64,000 nucleotides of DNA from an uncultured Lachnospiraceae bacterium (GTDB lineage: Bacteria > Bacillota > Clostridia > Lachnospirales > Lachnospiraceae), in assembly GCA_944381405.1 (NCBI GenBank), contig CALWLA010000005.1, positions 1 to 64,000 of the forward strand. The letters run 5' to 3'. Shown here one piece after another: positions 50,824 through 58,464 of the stretch (its first letter is position 1; every line of letters begins with the position of its first letter). The position numbers and the translations under genes are program-made. The notes beneath the pieces are model-generated. The model was given only the letters and a program-made list of their open reading frames with translations. It did no database searches and had not been told where the DNA came from.

Positions 50824-50886
50824 TTTCTTAAAGAATATTTACGATTCACGGAAAAACGGCATTTTTTTCGGGCGGCGTTTTATAAT
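50824..50886 (+). promoter_or_regulatory. Promoter region of second LCP gene
   Basis: TATAAT (50881-50886) without a good -35. TTTCTTAAA at 50824 resembles the TTTCTAAAA sites near ftsH and the sugar transferase at a comparable distance, but is imperfect. Confidence 0.4.
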
Positions 50887-50927
50887 GAATAAAATGGAAG
50901 AAAAACGAATGGAGGCCTGAAAAAAAT

Positions 50928-52625
50928 ATGCGGGAATCATACGAAGAAAGAGGGTATGACGCCAGAAGAAGGCAAAGAGTCAGAAGATCCTCTGGAAATG
51001 AATACGCTCGGATCATGCAGGGAAGGACCGAGGATGAGGACTGGGAAGATGACTGGGAGGAGGACCTGGAGGAGGAAACGGTTCCCAAGAGGCGCAGAGG
51101 ACAGGAAGGCAGAGGGAACCGGAGCGTCCATAGGCAGGAAGAAAGCGCAGGAAAGCGCAGCTCCTACGGCTCCCACAAACGAAAAAAATCATCTCATAAA
51201 GCGCTGAAGATCTTGCTGGCGGTGCTTGTGCTTGTGGCGGGCTTTTTCTTTGTGAAAAACCTGATGACAGGGCAGAACTGGACCGTGGCGGTGTTCGGAG
51301 TGGACTCCCGGGAAGGCAAGCTGGAACGGGGGACCAATTCTGACGTCATCATGGTGGCGAATATCAACCGGAAGACCGGGGAGGTCAAGCTGGTTTCCGT
51401 TTACCGGGATACCTACCTGAAGATAAACGATGAGGGCGAGTATCACAAGATCAATGAGGCCTATGCCCAAGGAGGCCATGAACAGGCGGTCAAGGCCCTG
51501 GAGGAAAACCTGGACCTTCAGATCGACGACTATGTGACCTTCAGCTGGGCGGCGGTGGCCAACGGGATCAACGCCCTGGGAGGCATCGATCTGGAGATCA
51601 GCGACGCGGAGTTTTATTATATCAACGCCTTTATTACGGAAACCGTAAATGCAACGGGAATCGGCTCCGTACAGCTGACCCATGCAGGCATGAATCATCT
51701 GGACGGCGTCCAGGCGGTGGCCTACGGACGGCTCAGGCTGATGGATACGGACTTCAACCGTACCGCAAGGCAGCGGAAGGTCATCAGCCTGGCAGTGGAA
51801 AAGGCAAAAACGGCGGATCTGGAGACCCTGCGGAACGCAGCAGGAGCGGTGCTGTCCAACGTGTCTACCAGCATCGGCATCGACGATATCCTTCCGCTTT
51901 TGCAGATGATGGACCGTTTCCAGATCAGCGAATCCACTGGCTTCCCCTTCTCCAGGGAAACCATGCGCATCGGCTCCAAGGACTGCGTCATTCCCACGAC
52001 CCTGGAAAGCAACGTGGTGACCCTGCATCAGCTTTTGTATGGGGAGGAAGCTTATACCCCTTCTGCGAGGGTAAAGGAGATCAGCCAGCGGATCGCCAGC
52101 GACAGCGGCCTGACGGAGGCGGGGGAGAACGCCCCGGAGGCAGGCACCGGTGGCGGCATCACGCCTAAGGATCCGGCGCCTGTGCCTGCGGAAACGGAGC
52201 CTGCAGAGCCGGTGACGGAGCCCTCCGCTGAAACGGAAAGCGAGAGCCTGCAGGAAAGCGAGAGTGAAACGGAGAGCGAGGGCGCAGCTGAAGAAACCTC
52301 GGAAGGCGAAACCTCCTCCGATGAGGAAGAAACAGAAGAGACTGCGGAAAGCGGCGGAGAAGGCCGGGAGCCTGAGGAAACAAAACCCCAGGAAGGCAGC
52401 AGGCCGGCAAAGGAACCGGAGACAGAGGCCATCTCTGAGACGCCTCAGGAAACGGAAGCGCCTGTGAAACCTACGCCTGCCCCCACAGCTCCGGCTGAAA
52501 CAGCTCCCGCCCCCACAGCGCCGGAACCGGCAGAGACCCAGGGACCTGGGGCAGGTATGCCGGAGGCAGAGGGGCAGGGCCCGGCAGCGCCTGGGGAAGC
52601 CCCGGAGGCCGGACCAGGCGTCTAA
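50928..52625 (+). CDS. LytR-CpsA-Psr (LCP) family protein, second copy
   Basis: 565 residues. The cytoplasmic N-terminus (1-90) is charged and acidic (DEDWEDDWEEDLEEE). One membrane helix follows (about 93-110), then the LCP domain (about 118-395) with VAVFGVDSREG, GTNSDVIMVANINRKTG, LVSVYRDTYLKI and AYGRLRLMDTDFNRTARQR. A long Glu/Ser/Thr/Pro tail (about 400-565) ends GPGV. It is clearly a paralogue of the LCP protein at 28.2 kb, down to AFITETVNATGIGSVQLTH-like blocks and the same last residues. Role: attaching glycopolymers to the wall. An SH3-domain protein follows by 20 bases. Confidence 0.93.
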   Translation: MRESYEERGYDARRRQRVRRSSGNEYARIMQGRTEDEDWEDDWEEDLEEETVPKRRRGQEGRGNRSVHRQEESAGKRSSYGSHKRKKSSHKALKILLAVLVLVAGFFFVKNLMTGQNWTVAVFGVDSREGKLERGTNSDVIMVANINRKTGEVKLVSVYRDTYLKINDEGEYHKINEAYAQGGHEQAVKALEENLDLQIDDYVTFSWAAVANGINALGGIDLEISDAEFYYINAFITETVNATGIGSVQLTHAGMNHLDGVQAVAYGRLRLMDTDFNRTARQRKVISLAVEKAKTADLETLRNAAGAVLSNVSTSIGIDDILPLLQMMDRFQISESTGFPFSRETMRIGSKDCVIPTTLESNVVTLHQLLYGEEAYTPSARVKEISQRIASDSGLTEAGENAPEAGTGGGITPKDPAPVPAETEPAEPVTEPSAETESESLQESESETESEGAAEETSEGETSSDEEETEETAESGGEGREPEETKPQEGSRPAKEPETEAISETPQETEAPVKPTPAPTAPAETAPAPTAPEPAETQGPGAGMPEAEGQGPAAPGEAPEAGPGV

Positions 52626-52645
52626 AGGGATGAGGAAAAGCTTCT

Positions 52646-53008
52646 ATGCCTGAGAAAACAAGAAAAAGAAGAAAACGCAAGGGGACGCCGTGGTGCTTCC
52701 TGCTCCTTTGCGCCCTGGCCTTCGGCATCTCCTTTGGTCTGAGCTACCGGTATACGGCGGTTCACGACCAGGGGACCGTACCGGCGGAGGCGGCAGCCAG
52801 CGGCGGGGTGTGGATCACCCAGAACTGCAATATCCGGAAAGGGCCGGGTACGGCCTTTGAGGTCATCGGCGGCGGCCATGAGGGAGAGATCTTTGAGTAC
52901 GCCGGACAGACGGAAACCGCAGGGGAGGACAGCCTCTGGTACAGCATTTATTTTGAAGATGGGACCGGATGGGTCAGCGAAGCGGTGGCGCAGCTGTCCC
53001 TGGATTAG
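52646..53008 (+). CDS. Membrane-anchored bacterial SH3-domain protein
   Basis: 120 residues. A basic N-terminus (PEKTRKRRKRKG) precedes a membrane helix (about 16-36). The extracellular part is a single SH3_3-like domain (about 52-118) with ITQNCNIRKGPGTAFEVIG and GTGWVSE, of a type that binds peptidoglycan. It lies 20 bases after the second LCP gene and is probably cotranscribed, fitting a wall-associated role. Confidence 0.82.
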   Translation: MPEKTRKRRKRKGTPWCFLLLCALAFGISFGLSYRYTAVHDQGTVPAEAAASGGVWITQNCNIRKGPGTAFEVIGGGHEGEIFEYAGQTETAGEDSLWYSIYFEDGTGWVSEAVAQLSLD

Positions 53009-53050
53009 GAACGGGCTTTGGCCTTTTGCCGGGACCGGAAAGGGGAAAAC

Positions 53051-53419
53051 ATGCAGGAAGAATTCCTGATCGGAGAAATGGCGGAGCTTCTCGGCGTCAG
53101 CAGGGATACGCTCCGGATCTACGAGGAGCAGGGAATCCTGAAACCGAAGCGGGATGAAAACGGCTTTCGGAAGTATACGCCGGAGGATCTGGGCAGACTC
53201 ATCGGCATCCGGTGTTACCGGGGCAGCTATCTCCCCATGCGGGAGATCCGCAGGCTGTTTGAGAGCAGCTCTCCCGAGGTACGCATCCAGGTCCTGGAGG
53301 AACAGCTCCGGCTGGAGGAGCAGGCGCTGTTACAGCATCAGAAAAATATCCGCAGGCTGCAGCTGGCCAGATCCTATTACAGGGCGCAGCAGGAGGAGAT
53401 GGAGCCTGTGGTGTGCTAG
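53051..53419 (+). CDS. MerR-family regulator, DNA-binding half (split gene)
   Basis: 122 residues: N-terminal winged helix FLIGEMAELLGVSRDTLRIY, EEQGILKPKRDENGFRKY, and a coiled-coil dimerisation helix (about 75-115). Reading stops at TAG (53417-53419) after PVVC. The frame continues directly into the next ORF, which starts at the following codon and looks like an effector-binding domain. So this is half of a two-domain MerR/BmrR-type regulator. The ATG at 53051 is preceded by AAGGGGA. Confidence 0.8.
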   Translation: MQEEFLIGEMAELLGVSRDTLRIYEEQGILKPKRDENGFRKYTPEDLGRLIGIRCYRGSYLPMREIRRLFESSSPEVRIQVLEEQLRLEEQALLQHQKNIRRLQLARSYYRAQQEEMEPVVC

Positions 53420-53845
53420 ATGGAGCCCTTTTACGCCCTGACGGAGGTCAGAGGGGAGTTCTTCGAAACGGTCATGGATTATTTTTCCCTGGGCCGGGAG
53501 GACGATGACATGACCCTCTGCTACCTCAACGCGGAGTACGATCTGTCCGGGGATCTGGAAAGCCCCGGAGGCTGCTACCTGATGCTGAAGGAAAGGGAGC
53601 TTCGGGAGCTGGGCCGGGAGGAGCTTTTGCGGGAGGACCGGAAGATCGCCGGAGGAAGGAGCCTTCGGATGAGCTGTATTTCCGAAAAGCCCTTTCCGGG
53701 AGCGGAACAGCTTCGGGCGGTACAGCAGTATGCCGCGGAGCAGGGACTTAAGCTTTCCGGAAAGCTCCACAGCTATTTTTTGAATCAGTTTGAAGAAGCG
53801 GGGGCCGTCCGTTATCTGATCCAGATGTTCGCGCCCCTGGCCTGA
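53420..53845 (+). CDS. Effector-domain half of split MerR-type regulator
   Basis: 141 residues in the same frame as the MerR half and separated from it by one TAG codon. It begins MEPFYALTEVRGEFFETV and ends YLIQMFAPLA. Length and position fit a GyrI-like effector-binding domain, but that assignment is weak by motif. No ribosome binding site at normal distance; the ATG abuts the TAG, so termination-reinitiation could yield two polypeptides. Otherwise this is a nonsense mutation or sequencing error. Confidence 0.55.
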   Translation: MEPFYALTEVRGEFFETVMDYFSLGREDDDMTLCYLNAEYDLSGDLESPGGCYLMLKERELRELGREELLREDRKIAGGRSLRMSCISEKPFPGAEQLRAVQQYAAEQGLKLSGKLHSYFLNQFEEAGAVRYLIQMFAPLA

Positions 53846-53920
53846 GCAGGAGTTGCACTCTGGCCGGAGAAGGGATTGGGCCCTGATTTGAGAGGGGCGC
53901 CCTGCTTGGGAAACACAAGA

Positions 53921-53963
53921 AAAACGCGGCAGTCTGAAAATGGGGAAGACTGTCGCGTTTTTA
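53921..53963. terminator. Bidirectional terminator
   Basis: AAAACGCGGCAGTCT (53921-53935) pairs with AGACTGTCGCGTTTT (53947-53961), with A-run and T-run at the two ends; it can serve the MerR gene and the convergent cell-wall-binding gene. Confidence 0.75.
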
Positions 53964-54027
53964 TATATGGGCGTTGGCAAAAAAGGGGATAGGGGAGCAT
54001 CGCCGCCGCCCGTTTTATGGAGCTCGT

Positions 54028-54486
54028 TTATCTGACGCTTCGCTCCCTGACGCCGCTGCGCAGGGTGCCGTCGCTGTTCCACTCGGTGAAGATGTAAGGC
54101 GTTTTTCCTACGGTGCCGTTTTCCGTAAATTCATAGATATCGAAATCATAGGGCTGATAGCCGGTGATCATCTTGCAGGTCTGCTTGTCAAAGTAATAGA
54201 CGTTGCCGTTGATCTTGACGGCTCCCGCCTGCAGCTCTCCGGTGTCCGCTGCGAAATACCAGGTGTTGTCCCGCTGGATCCAGCCGGTACGCATCAGCTG
54301 GTCGTTTCCGAAATAAAACCAGGGGTCTCTGACCTGGACCCAGTTATTGTAACAGTAGCTGCCGTCGCCCCACTGATATTTCACGCCCTGGGGCGTTGTG
54401 ACAAAGCCTGCGGCAAAACAGGAAGCGGCCTGCAGGGCTGACAGAGACAGGGCAAGAGCCGCGCCGAATAAGAATTTATGCTTCAT
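54028..54486 (-). CDS. Small secreted cell-wall-binding-repeat protein
   Basis: 152 residues. A signal peptide ends near ASCFAAG (about 26). Aromatic/Gly repeats follow: YNNWVQVRDPWFYFGNDQ, TGWIQRDNTWYFAADTGE, AGAVKINGNVYYFDKQT, typical of choline-binding-like wall-attachment modules. There is no catalytic domain, so it probably coats or binds the wall. It is GC-normal, unlike the related AT-rich pair at 41.7-43.3 kb. The upstream region carries a duplicated ATTGTA-N10-TACAAT operator-like element. Confidence 0.8.
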   Translation of the reverse strand: MKHKFLFGAALALSLSALQAASCFAAGFVTTPQGVKYQWGDGSYCYNNWVQVRDPWFYFGNDQLMRTGWIQRDNTWYFAADTGELQAGAVKINGNVYYFDKQTCKMITGYQPYDFDIYEFTENGTVGKTPYIFTEWNSDGTLRSGVRERSVR

Positions 54487-54612
54487 GATAGAAAGCCTCC
54501 TTCATTTGTTTTTCTTCGGGACTCACTATAGACCCTGGAGCAGGTCCAAGGGCAAGACGGAGGCGGATTTCGTAAGAAAGCGTAAGAAGTCGGAAAGAAA
54601 GCTTACAGCAGG

Positions 54613-54668
54613 ATTGTATTTATTCGGGTACAATTTGCACAATAAAATTGTATTTATTTTAGTACAAT
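54613..54668. promoter_or_regulatory. Two ATTGTA-N10-TACAAT inverted repeats, 34 bp apart
   Basis: Copies at 54613-54634 and 54647-54668 share also the TTTATT half of the spacer. On the minus strand TTGTAC and TACAAT elements of these repeats could double as promoter boxes for the gene ending at 54028. The rest of the 54.49-55.13 kb intergenic stretch has no supported gene. Confidence 0.6.
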
Positions 54669-55011
54669 TACCGATAGAAAAAACGCTGGATCTATGCTAT
54701 TATAAAGACAACTTAAGAAGACCTTATTAAATCTTCAAAGCTATCAAAAAAGATCAATGGTTGGACAGATGCAAGGACATTTTAAAATTGTTGGATGAGG
54801 GATAGCATTTCACCAGGAATGAAGAAAGTCGTAAGGAGCCCTTAAGACCCAAATAAAACTGAATAGAGCCATAAGGACTGATAATTATTTTAGAAGAAAT
54901 TCAAGACAATGAGTTTCATCAGAACTTACCAAAGAGAAAGGTAAAAAAAGTAATTATCAAATGTTCAGAAATCCAGAGAAAGGAGAAAATGTCCAATGGC
55001 AGGTTGTAAGC

Positions 55012-55056
55012 GATAAGAGCTTCTGTGAAATCAAAAAAGTAACAGAAGCTCTTATC
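55012..55056. promoter_or_regulatory. 15-bp perfect inverted repeat ahead of MATE promoter
   Basis: GATAAGAGCTTCTGT (55012-55026) and ACAGAAGCTCTTATC (55042-55056). The right arm coincides with the expected -35 position of the MATE promoter, so it may be an operator; no T-run follows. Confidence 0.6.
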
Positions 55057-55070
55057 ATGTGCAGCAAATG

Positions 55071-55112
55071 TGGTATACTATAGAAGTTGCCGGGTGTCCG
55101 GCAGCTTTTTTC
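55071..55112 (+). promoter_or_regulatory. Extended -10 promoter and leader hairpin of MATE gene
   Basis: TGG-TATACT (-10 at 55074-55079). Directly at the start of the transcript, GCCGG (55089-55093) and CCGGC (55098-55102) form a hairpin followed by AGCTTTTTT, which is terminator-like. It could be an attenuator or the end of an upstream transcript. Confidence 0.5.
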
Positions 55113-55125
55113 ATGGAGGGAAAGA

Positions 55126-56508
55126 ATGGGAACAAACGAACAGAGCCTTTCGGAGGAACCGATCGGAAAGCTGCTTCCGCGGCTTGCGCTGCCGACAGTA
55201 TTCGCCCAGCTCATCAACCTGCTGTATAATATCGTAGACAGGGTTTATGTAGGACATATTCCGGAAATCGGCTCCATGGCGCTGGCGGGTCTTGGCGTGT
55301 GCTTTCCCGTTATCATTCTGATCTCCGCCTTCGCTTATCTGGTGGGACAGGGTGGCGCGCCCCGGGCGGCAATGGCCCTTGGGGCAGGGGATCGGGAACA
55401 GGCGGGAAGGATCCTGGGAACCGCCACGGTTTTCCTGATTCTGACGGCCATTGTCCTGACGGCGGTATTCCTGCCGTCCATGGAACCGATCCTGCTGCTG
55501 TTCGGCGCGTCGGAGACTACCATTCCCTATGCCCTTTCCTACCTGCGCATCTATGTGCTGGGAACGATCTTCGTACAGCTGGCTCTTGGGCTCAATCAGT
55601 TTATTTCCTGTCAGGGGTACGCTACAACGGCCATGAAAACCGTACTGATCGGCGCGGTCATCAATATTATTCTGGACCCGGTTCTGATCTTTGCCTTCGA
55701 TATGGGAGTGGCAGGGGCAGCCCTGGCCACGGTCCTGTCTCAGACCGTTTCCGCCGTCTGGGTGGTGGCCTTTCTGGGAAAAAGCAGAGCGCCGATTCAT
55801 TTTGAAAAGCGGTTTCTGAAAATAGACCGGAAGGTCCTGGCGCCGGTACTGGGATTAGGCATCAGCCCCTTTATCATGCAGGCGACGGAGTGCCTGATTC
55901 AACTGGTGTTCAATACCGGTATGCAGAAATACGGAAACGATTATTATGTTTCCGTTATGGCGATCCTTTTCAGCCTCAGTCAGGTGATGTGGTTGCCTAT
56001 GCAGGGAATTTGTATGGGAGCGACGCCAATCATCTCCTATAACTATGGCGCAGGCAATATGGAAAGGGTCAGGGCGGCCTTCCGCCTGCTGTTCCGCAGC
56101 ACGGTGCTGTATTCCTTGGTGTTTACAGGCATGTTCCTGCTGTTTCCGGATTTCTTTATGATGTTTTTTACCTCGGATCCCCAGGTGAAGTCTCTGGGGG
56201 CGAGGGCAATGCGAATCTATCTGTTCGGCTTTCTGTTCATGGGCGCCCAATCCGCCTGTCAGCAGAGCTTCCTTGCGCTGGGACAGGCGAGAATCTCCAT
56301 GTTCCTTGCCTTGCTTCGGAAGGTGATTCTGCTGACCCCGCTGGCGCTGATCTTACCGGTGTTTTTTGGAACCGATGGACTGCTGATCGCAGAACCGGTC
56401 TCCGACATGACCGCCATCGCCGTTACGACCTTTACTTTCTGGCGGTTTTCCAGGAAAGCGTTCCGTGCGGAGCAGGGGAAAGAAATGGGAGCCGCAGGCG
56501 GAATTTAA
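55126..56508 (+). CDS. MATE family efflux transporter, second copy
   Basis: 460 residues, 12 membrane segments. Opens MGTNEQSLSEEPIGKLLPRL, then ALPTVFAQLINLLYNIVDRVYVGHI, SAFAYLVGQGGAPRAAMALG and a matching second half with PMQGICMGATPIISYNYGAG. Belongs to the MepA/NorM-type MATE branch, exporting drugs or metabolites with Na+ or H+. The ATG at 55126 has GGAGGG upstream. The upstream region holds an inverted repeat and a terminator-like leader, suggesting regulated expression. Confidence 0.93.
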   Translation: MGTNEQSLSEEPIGKLLPRLALPTVFAQLINLLYNIVDRVYVGHIPEIGSMALAGLGVCFPVIILISAFAYLVGQGGAPRAAMALGAGDREQAGRILGTATVFLILTAIVLTAVFLPSMEPILLLFGASETTIPYALSYLRIYVLGTIFVQLALGLNQFISCQGYATTAMKTVLIGAVINIILDPVLIFAFDMGVAGAALATVLSQTVSAVWVVAFLGKSRAPIHFEKRFLKIDRKVLAPVLGLGISPFIMQATECLIQLVFNTGMQKYGNDYYVSVMAILFSLSQVMWLPMQGICMGATPIISYNYGAGNMERVRAAFRLLFRSTVLYSLVFTGMFLLFPDFFMMFFTSDPQVKSLGARAMRIYLFGFLFMGAQSACQQSFLALGQARISMFLALLRKVILLTPLALILPVFFGTDGLLIAEPVSDMTAIAVTTFTFWRFSRKAFRAEQGKEMGAAGGI

Positions 56509-56548
56509 AGAAGGTTTTCCGCGAAAACAGAACTGCTGAAAAAACAGA

Positions 56549-56605
56549 AAAAACTCCCGGAGAGCCTTCCTTCCCTTACAGGAGGAGACTACTCCGGGAG
56601 TTTTT
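56549..56605. terminator. Bidirectional terminator between MATE and HAD genes
   Basis: AAAAACTCCCGGAG pairs with CTCCGGGAGTTTTT (56592-56605), with A and T runs for use on both strands. Confidence 0.8.
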
Positions 56606-56624
56606 GATCTCATATTGTACGGAC

Positions 56625-57299
56625 TCAGGATTCCACGATGTATCGGGTGACCTCTATGGGGCTCTGGGCCAGGAACTGCGCGCCGGAGCCCAAAAGCTCC
56701 TCGGCGGAACCATAGCCGTACAGGACGCCTACCGTCTGAAGGCCAAGCTCCCGGGCTGCCGTCATATCATAGGCCCGGTCTCCCACCATCACCGCGTTTT
56801 CCGGATCCTTGATGTCGTTGGACTGGAGGATGTGGAGCAGAACGTCCTTTTTTGAGGCGCGGGCATGCTCCCTTGCGGGATCCGTCAGGGTATCTCTGGT
56901 GACGCCGGAGATAAAGCAAAGATAGGGGCTCAGGCCGAAATGCTCTGCGATCTCAACGGCCATGTGCTCCGGCTTGGAGGTGGCGATCATCAGCTTTTTA
57001 TCATGTGCGTTCAGGGTCTGGAGCATTTCCAGAACGCCCTCATAGGGGTGATTTTCAAACTTGCCCCTGGTGTCGTAGTATTCGCGAAAGATCCTGACAG
57101 CATCGTCGGACTGGGCGGCAGTCATGCCGTATACGTCCATGAACGTATGATGCAGCGGCGGGCCGATCACATTGCGGAAGCTTTCAGGCTTGGGAGAGAC
57201 CCCCAGCTCCGAAAGCGCATAAACCAGCGCATTGATGATTCCCTCATAAGAATCCGTCAACGTCCCGTCCAGATCAAACAGGATATACCTTTTATCCAT
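56625..57299 (-). CDS. HAD-superfamily phosphatase (phosphoglycolate-phosphatase-like)
   Basis: 224 residues from the ATG at 57299, preceded by GGAAAGG. HAD motif I is DLDGTLTDS, motif II ATSKPEH, and motif IV VMVGDRAYDMTAA; the cap (about 18-85) is of the alpha-helical C1 type. Such enzymes remove phosphate from small metabolites such as phosphoglycolate or nucleotides. Substrate not determined. It has its own promoter (57346-57374) and shares a terminator with the MATE gene. Confidence 0.88.
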   Translation of the reverse strand: MDKRYILFDLDGTLTDSYEGIINALVYALSELGVSPKPESFRNVIGPPLHHTFMDVYGMTAAQSDDAVRIFREYYDTRGKFENHPYEGVLEMLQTLNAHDKKLMIATSKPEHMAVEIAEHFGLSPYLCFISGVTRDTLTDPAREHARASKKDVLLHILQSNDIKDPENAVMVGDRAYDMTAARELGLQTVGVLYGYGSAEELLGSGAQFLAQSPIEVTRYIVES

Positions 57300-57345
57300 A
57301 ACTTGCCTTTCCAAAATGAAGTTGATTGAAACTTTATCAGAAGTC

Positions 57346-57374
57346 AATATACCACTTTTGTGTTGATTTTTCAA
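57346..57374 (-). promoter_or_regulatory. Promoter of HAD phosphatase
   Basis: On the minus strand TTGAAA (57374-57369), a 17-bp spacer and TATATT (57351-57346). Confidence 0.65.
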
Positions 57375-57736
57375 GGAAAGTGAGCTCTGAAAGCGCTTTT
57401 ATGTGAAAAAAATGCGGTGATTTTCCCATTTTGGTGGGAAAACGATGCCAAAATCGGGGAAATCCGTCCGGTATCGGGCAGGCGGGGCCGCCGGGGGACC
57501 TTTTTGCCGGAGGCGAAAAAAAGCCCTGCAGAATAAAAAGACGCCGGCGGCAGGGCTCCACAGCTTGTTAAATAAATCACAAAACTATGGGAAAGTCCTT
57601 GTGTTTTTACCTGTTTTGTGAGAAAATATATGCGGTCGGACGGAAGCCGGAGTTTTCCGTGCAATGAGGAGACTCATGGTCTCAGAAAGGGCCGGTTTCT
57701 GAAAAAGCGTTTGAAAATCGAAAGGAGTTAAATCGC
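57375..57736 (+). promoter_or_regulatory. 362-bp upstream region of NifU-like/GGGtGRT operon
   Basis: No gene seen. It contains overlapping inverted repeats near 57421-57455 (TTTTCCC/GGGAAAA and ATTTTGG/CCAAAAT), and a hairpin AAGCCCTGC (57521) / GCAGGGCT (57550) whose T-run is on the minus strand, so it terminates leftward transcription. A weak promoter-like pair lies near 57604-57632. The last 100 bases hold three successive small hairpins: ACGGAA/TTCCGT (57640-57660), GAGAC/GTCTC (57669-57683) and TCAGAAA/TTTCTGA (57682-57702), then the AAAGGAG ribosome binding site. Confidence 0.4.
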
Positions 57737-58444
57737 ATGATTTACACACAGGAAGTAGAACATATGTGTCCTGTTGCACAGGGCGTACATCACGGTGCTG
57801 CTCCGATTCCGGAAGAGGGAAAATGGATTCAGGCAAAGGAGATCAAGGATATTTCAGGACTTACCCACGGCGTAGGCTGGTGCGCGCCGCAGCAGGGCGC
57901 CTGCAAGCTGACGCTGAACATCAAGGAGGGCGTGATCCAGGAGGCTCTGGTGGAGACCATCGGCTGCTCCGGCATGACCCATTCAGCTGCTATGGCGGCG
58001 GAGATCCTTCCGGGCCTTACCGTTCTGGAGGCGCTGAATACGGATCTGGTGTGTGATGCGATCAATACTGCCATGAGAGAGCTGTTCCTGCAGATCGTTT
58101 ACGGACGTTCTCAGTCTGCATTCTCCGATGACGGACTTCCTGTGGGAGCCGGACTTGAGGATCTGGGCAAGGGCCTGCGCTCTCAGGTGGGAACCATGTA
58201 CGGAACTCTGAAAAAGGGACCCCGCTATCTGGAGATGGCAGAGGGATATGTAACAGGCGTTGCCCTGGATGCGGACAATCAGATCATCGGCTATGAGTTC
58301 GTTTCTCTTGGAAAGATGACGGATTTCATCAAGAAGGGCGACGATCCCAACACCGCCTATGAAAAGGCAAAGGGCAAATACGGCCGGGTGGATGAGGCTG
58401 TTAAGATCATCGACCCCAGAACCGATGAGGAAATCACGAAATAA
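57737..58444 (+). CDS. IscU/NifU-like iron-sulfur scaffold protein (paired with GGGtGRT protein)
   Basis: 235 residues. The central part aligns by eye with the IscU/NifU N-domain: GVGWCAPQQGACKLTLNIKE, VIQEALVETIGCSGMTHSAA and TDLVCDAINTAM. Cys49, Cys56, Cys77 and Cys106 are candidate cluster ligands; the usual Cys-Gly-Asp at the first ligand is replaced (ACK), so it is not a canonical scaffold. The N-terminus (EVEHMCPVAQGVHHG) and the C-terminal 100 residues are additional. No IscS/SufS is adjacent. GGGtGRT follows after 20 bases with a strong ribosome binding site, and this pairing is recurrent in Firmicutes as I recall. Confidence 0.8.
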   Translation: MIYTQEVEHMCPVAQGVHHGAAPIPEEGKWIQAKEIKDISGLTHGVGWCAPQQGACKLTLNIKEGVIQEALVETIGCSGMTHSAAMAAEILPGLTVLEALNTDLVCDAINTAMRELFLQIVYGRSQSAFSDDGLPVGAGLEDLGKGLRSQVGTMYGTLKKGPRYLEMAEGYVTGVALDADNQIIGYEFVSLGKMTDFIKKGDDPNTAYEKAKGKYGRVDEAVKIIDPRTDEEITK

Positions 58445-58464
58445 GAGTTAAGGAGGAGAGAAAA

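Noticed and set aside
53417..53419. TAG in the MerR gene read as pyrrolysine.
   Set aside because: No pyl genes are visible and regulators are not pyrrolysine proteins; a nonsense mutation or stop-start coupling is simpler.
54720..55011. Short AT-rich frames in the 54.7-55.0 kb intergenic region, including a Lys-rich one ending at about 55010.
   Set aside because: No domain, no proper start with ribosome binding site and no conservation evidence; possibly decayed sequence.
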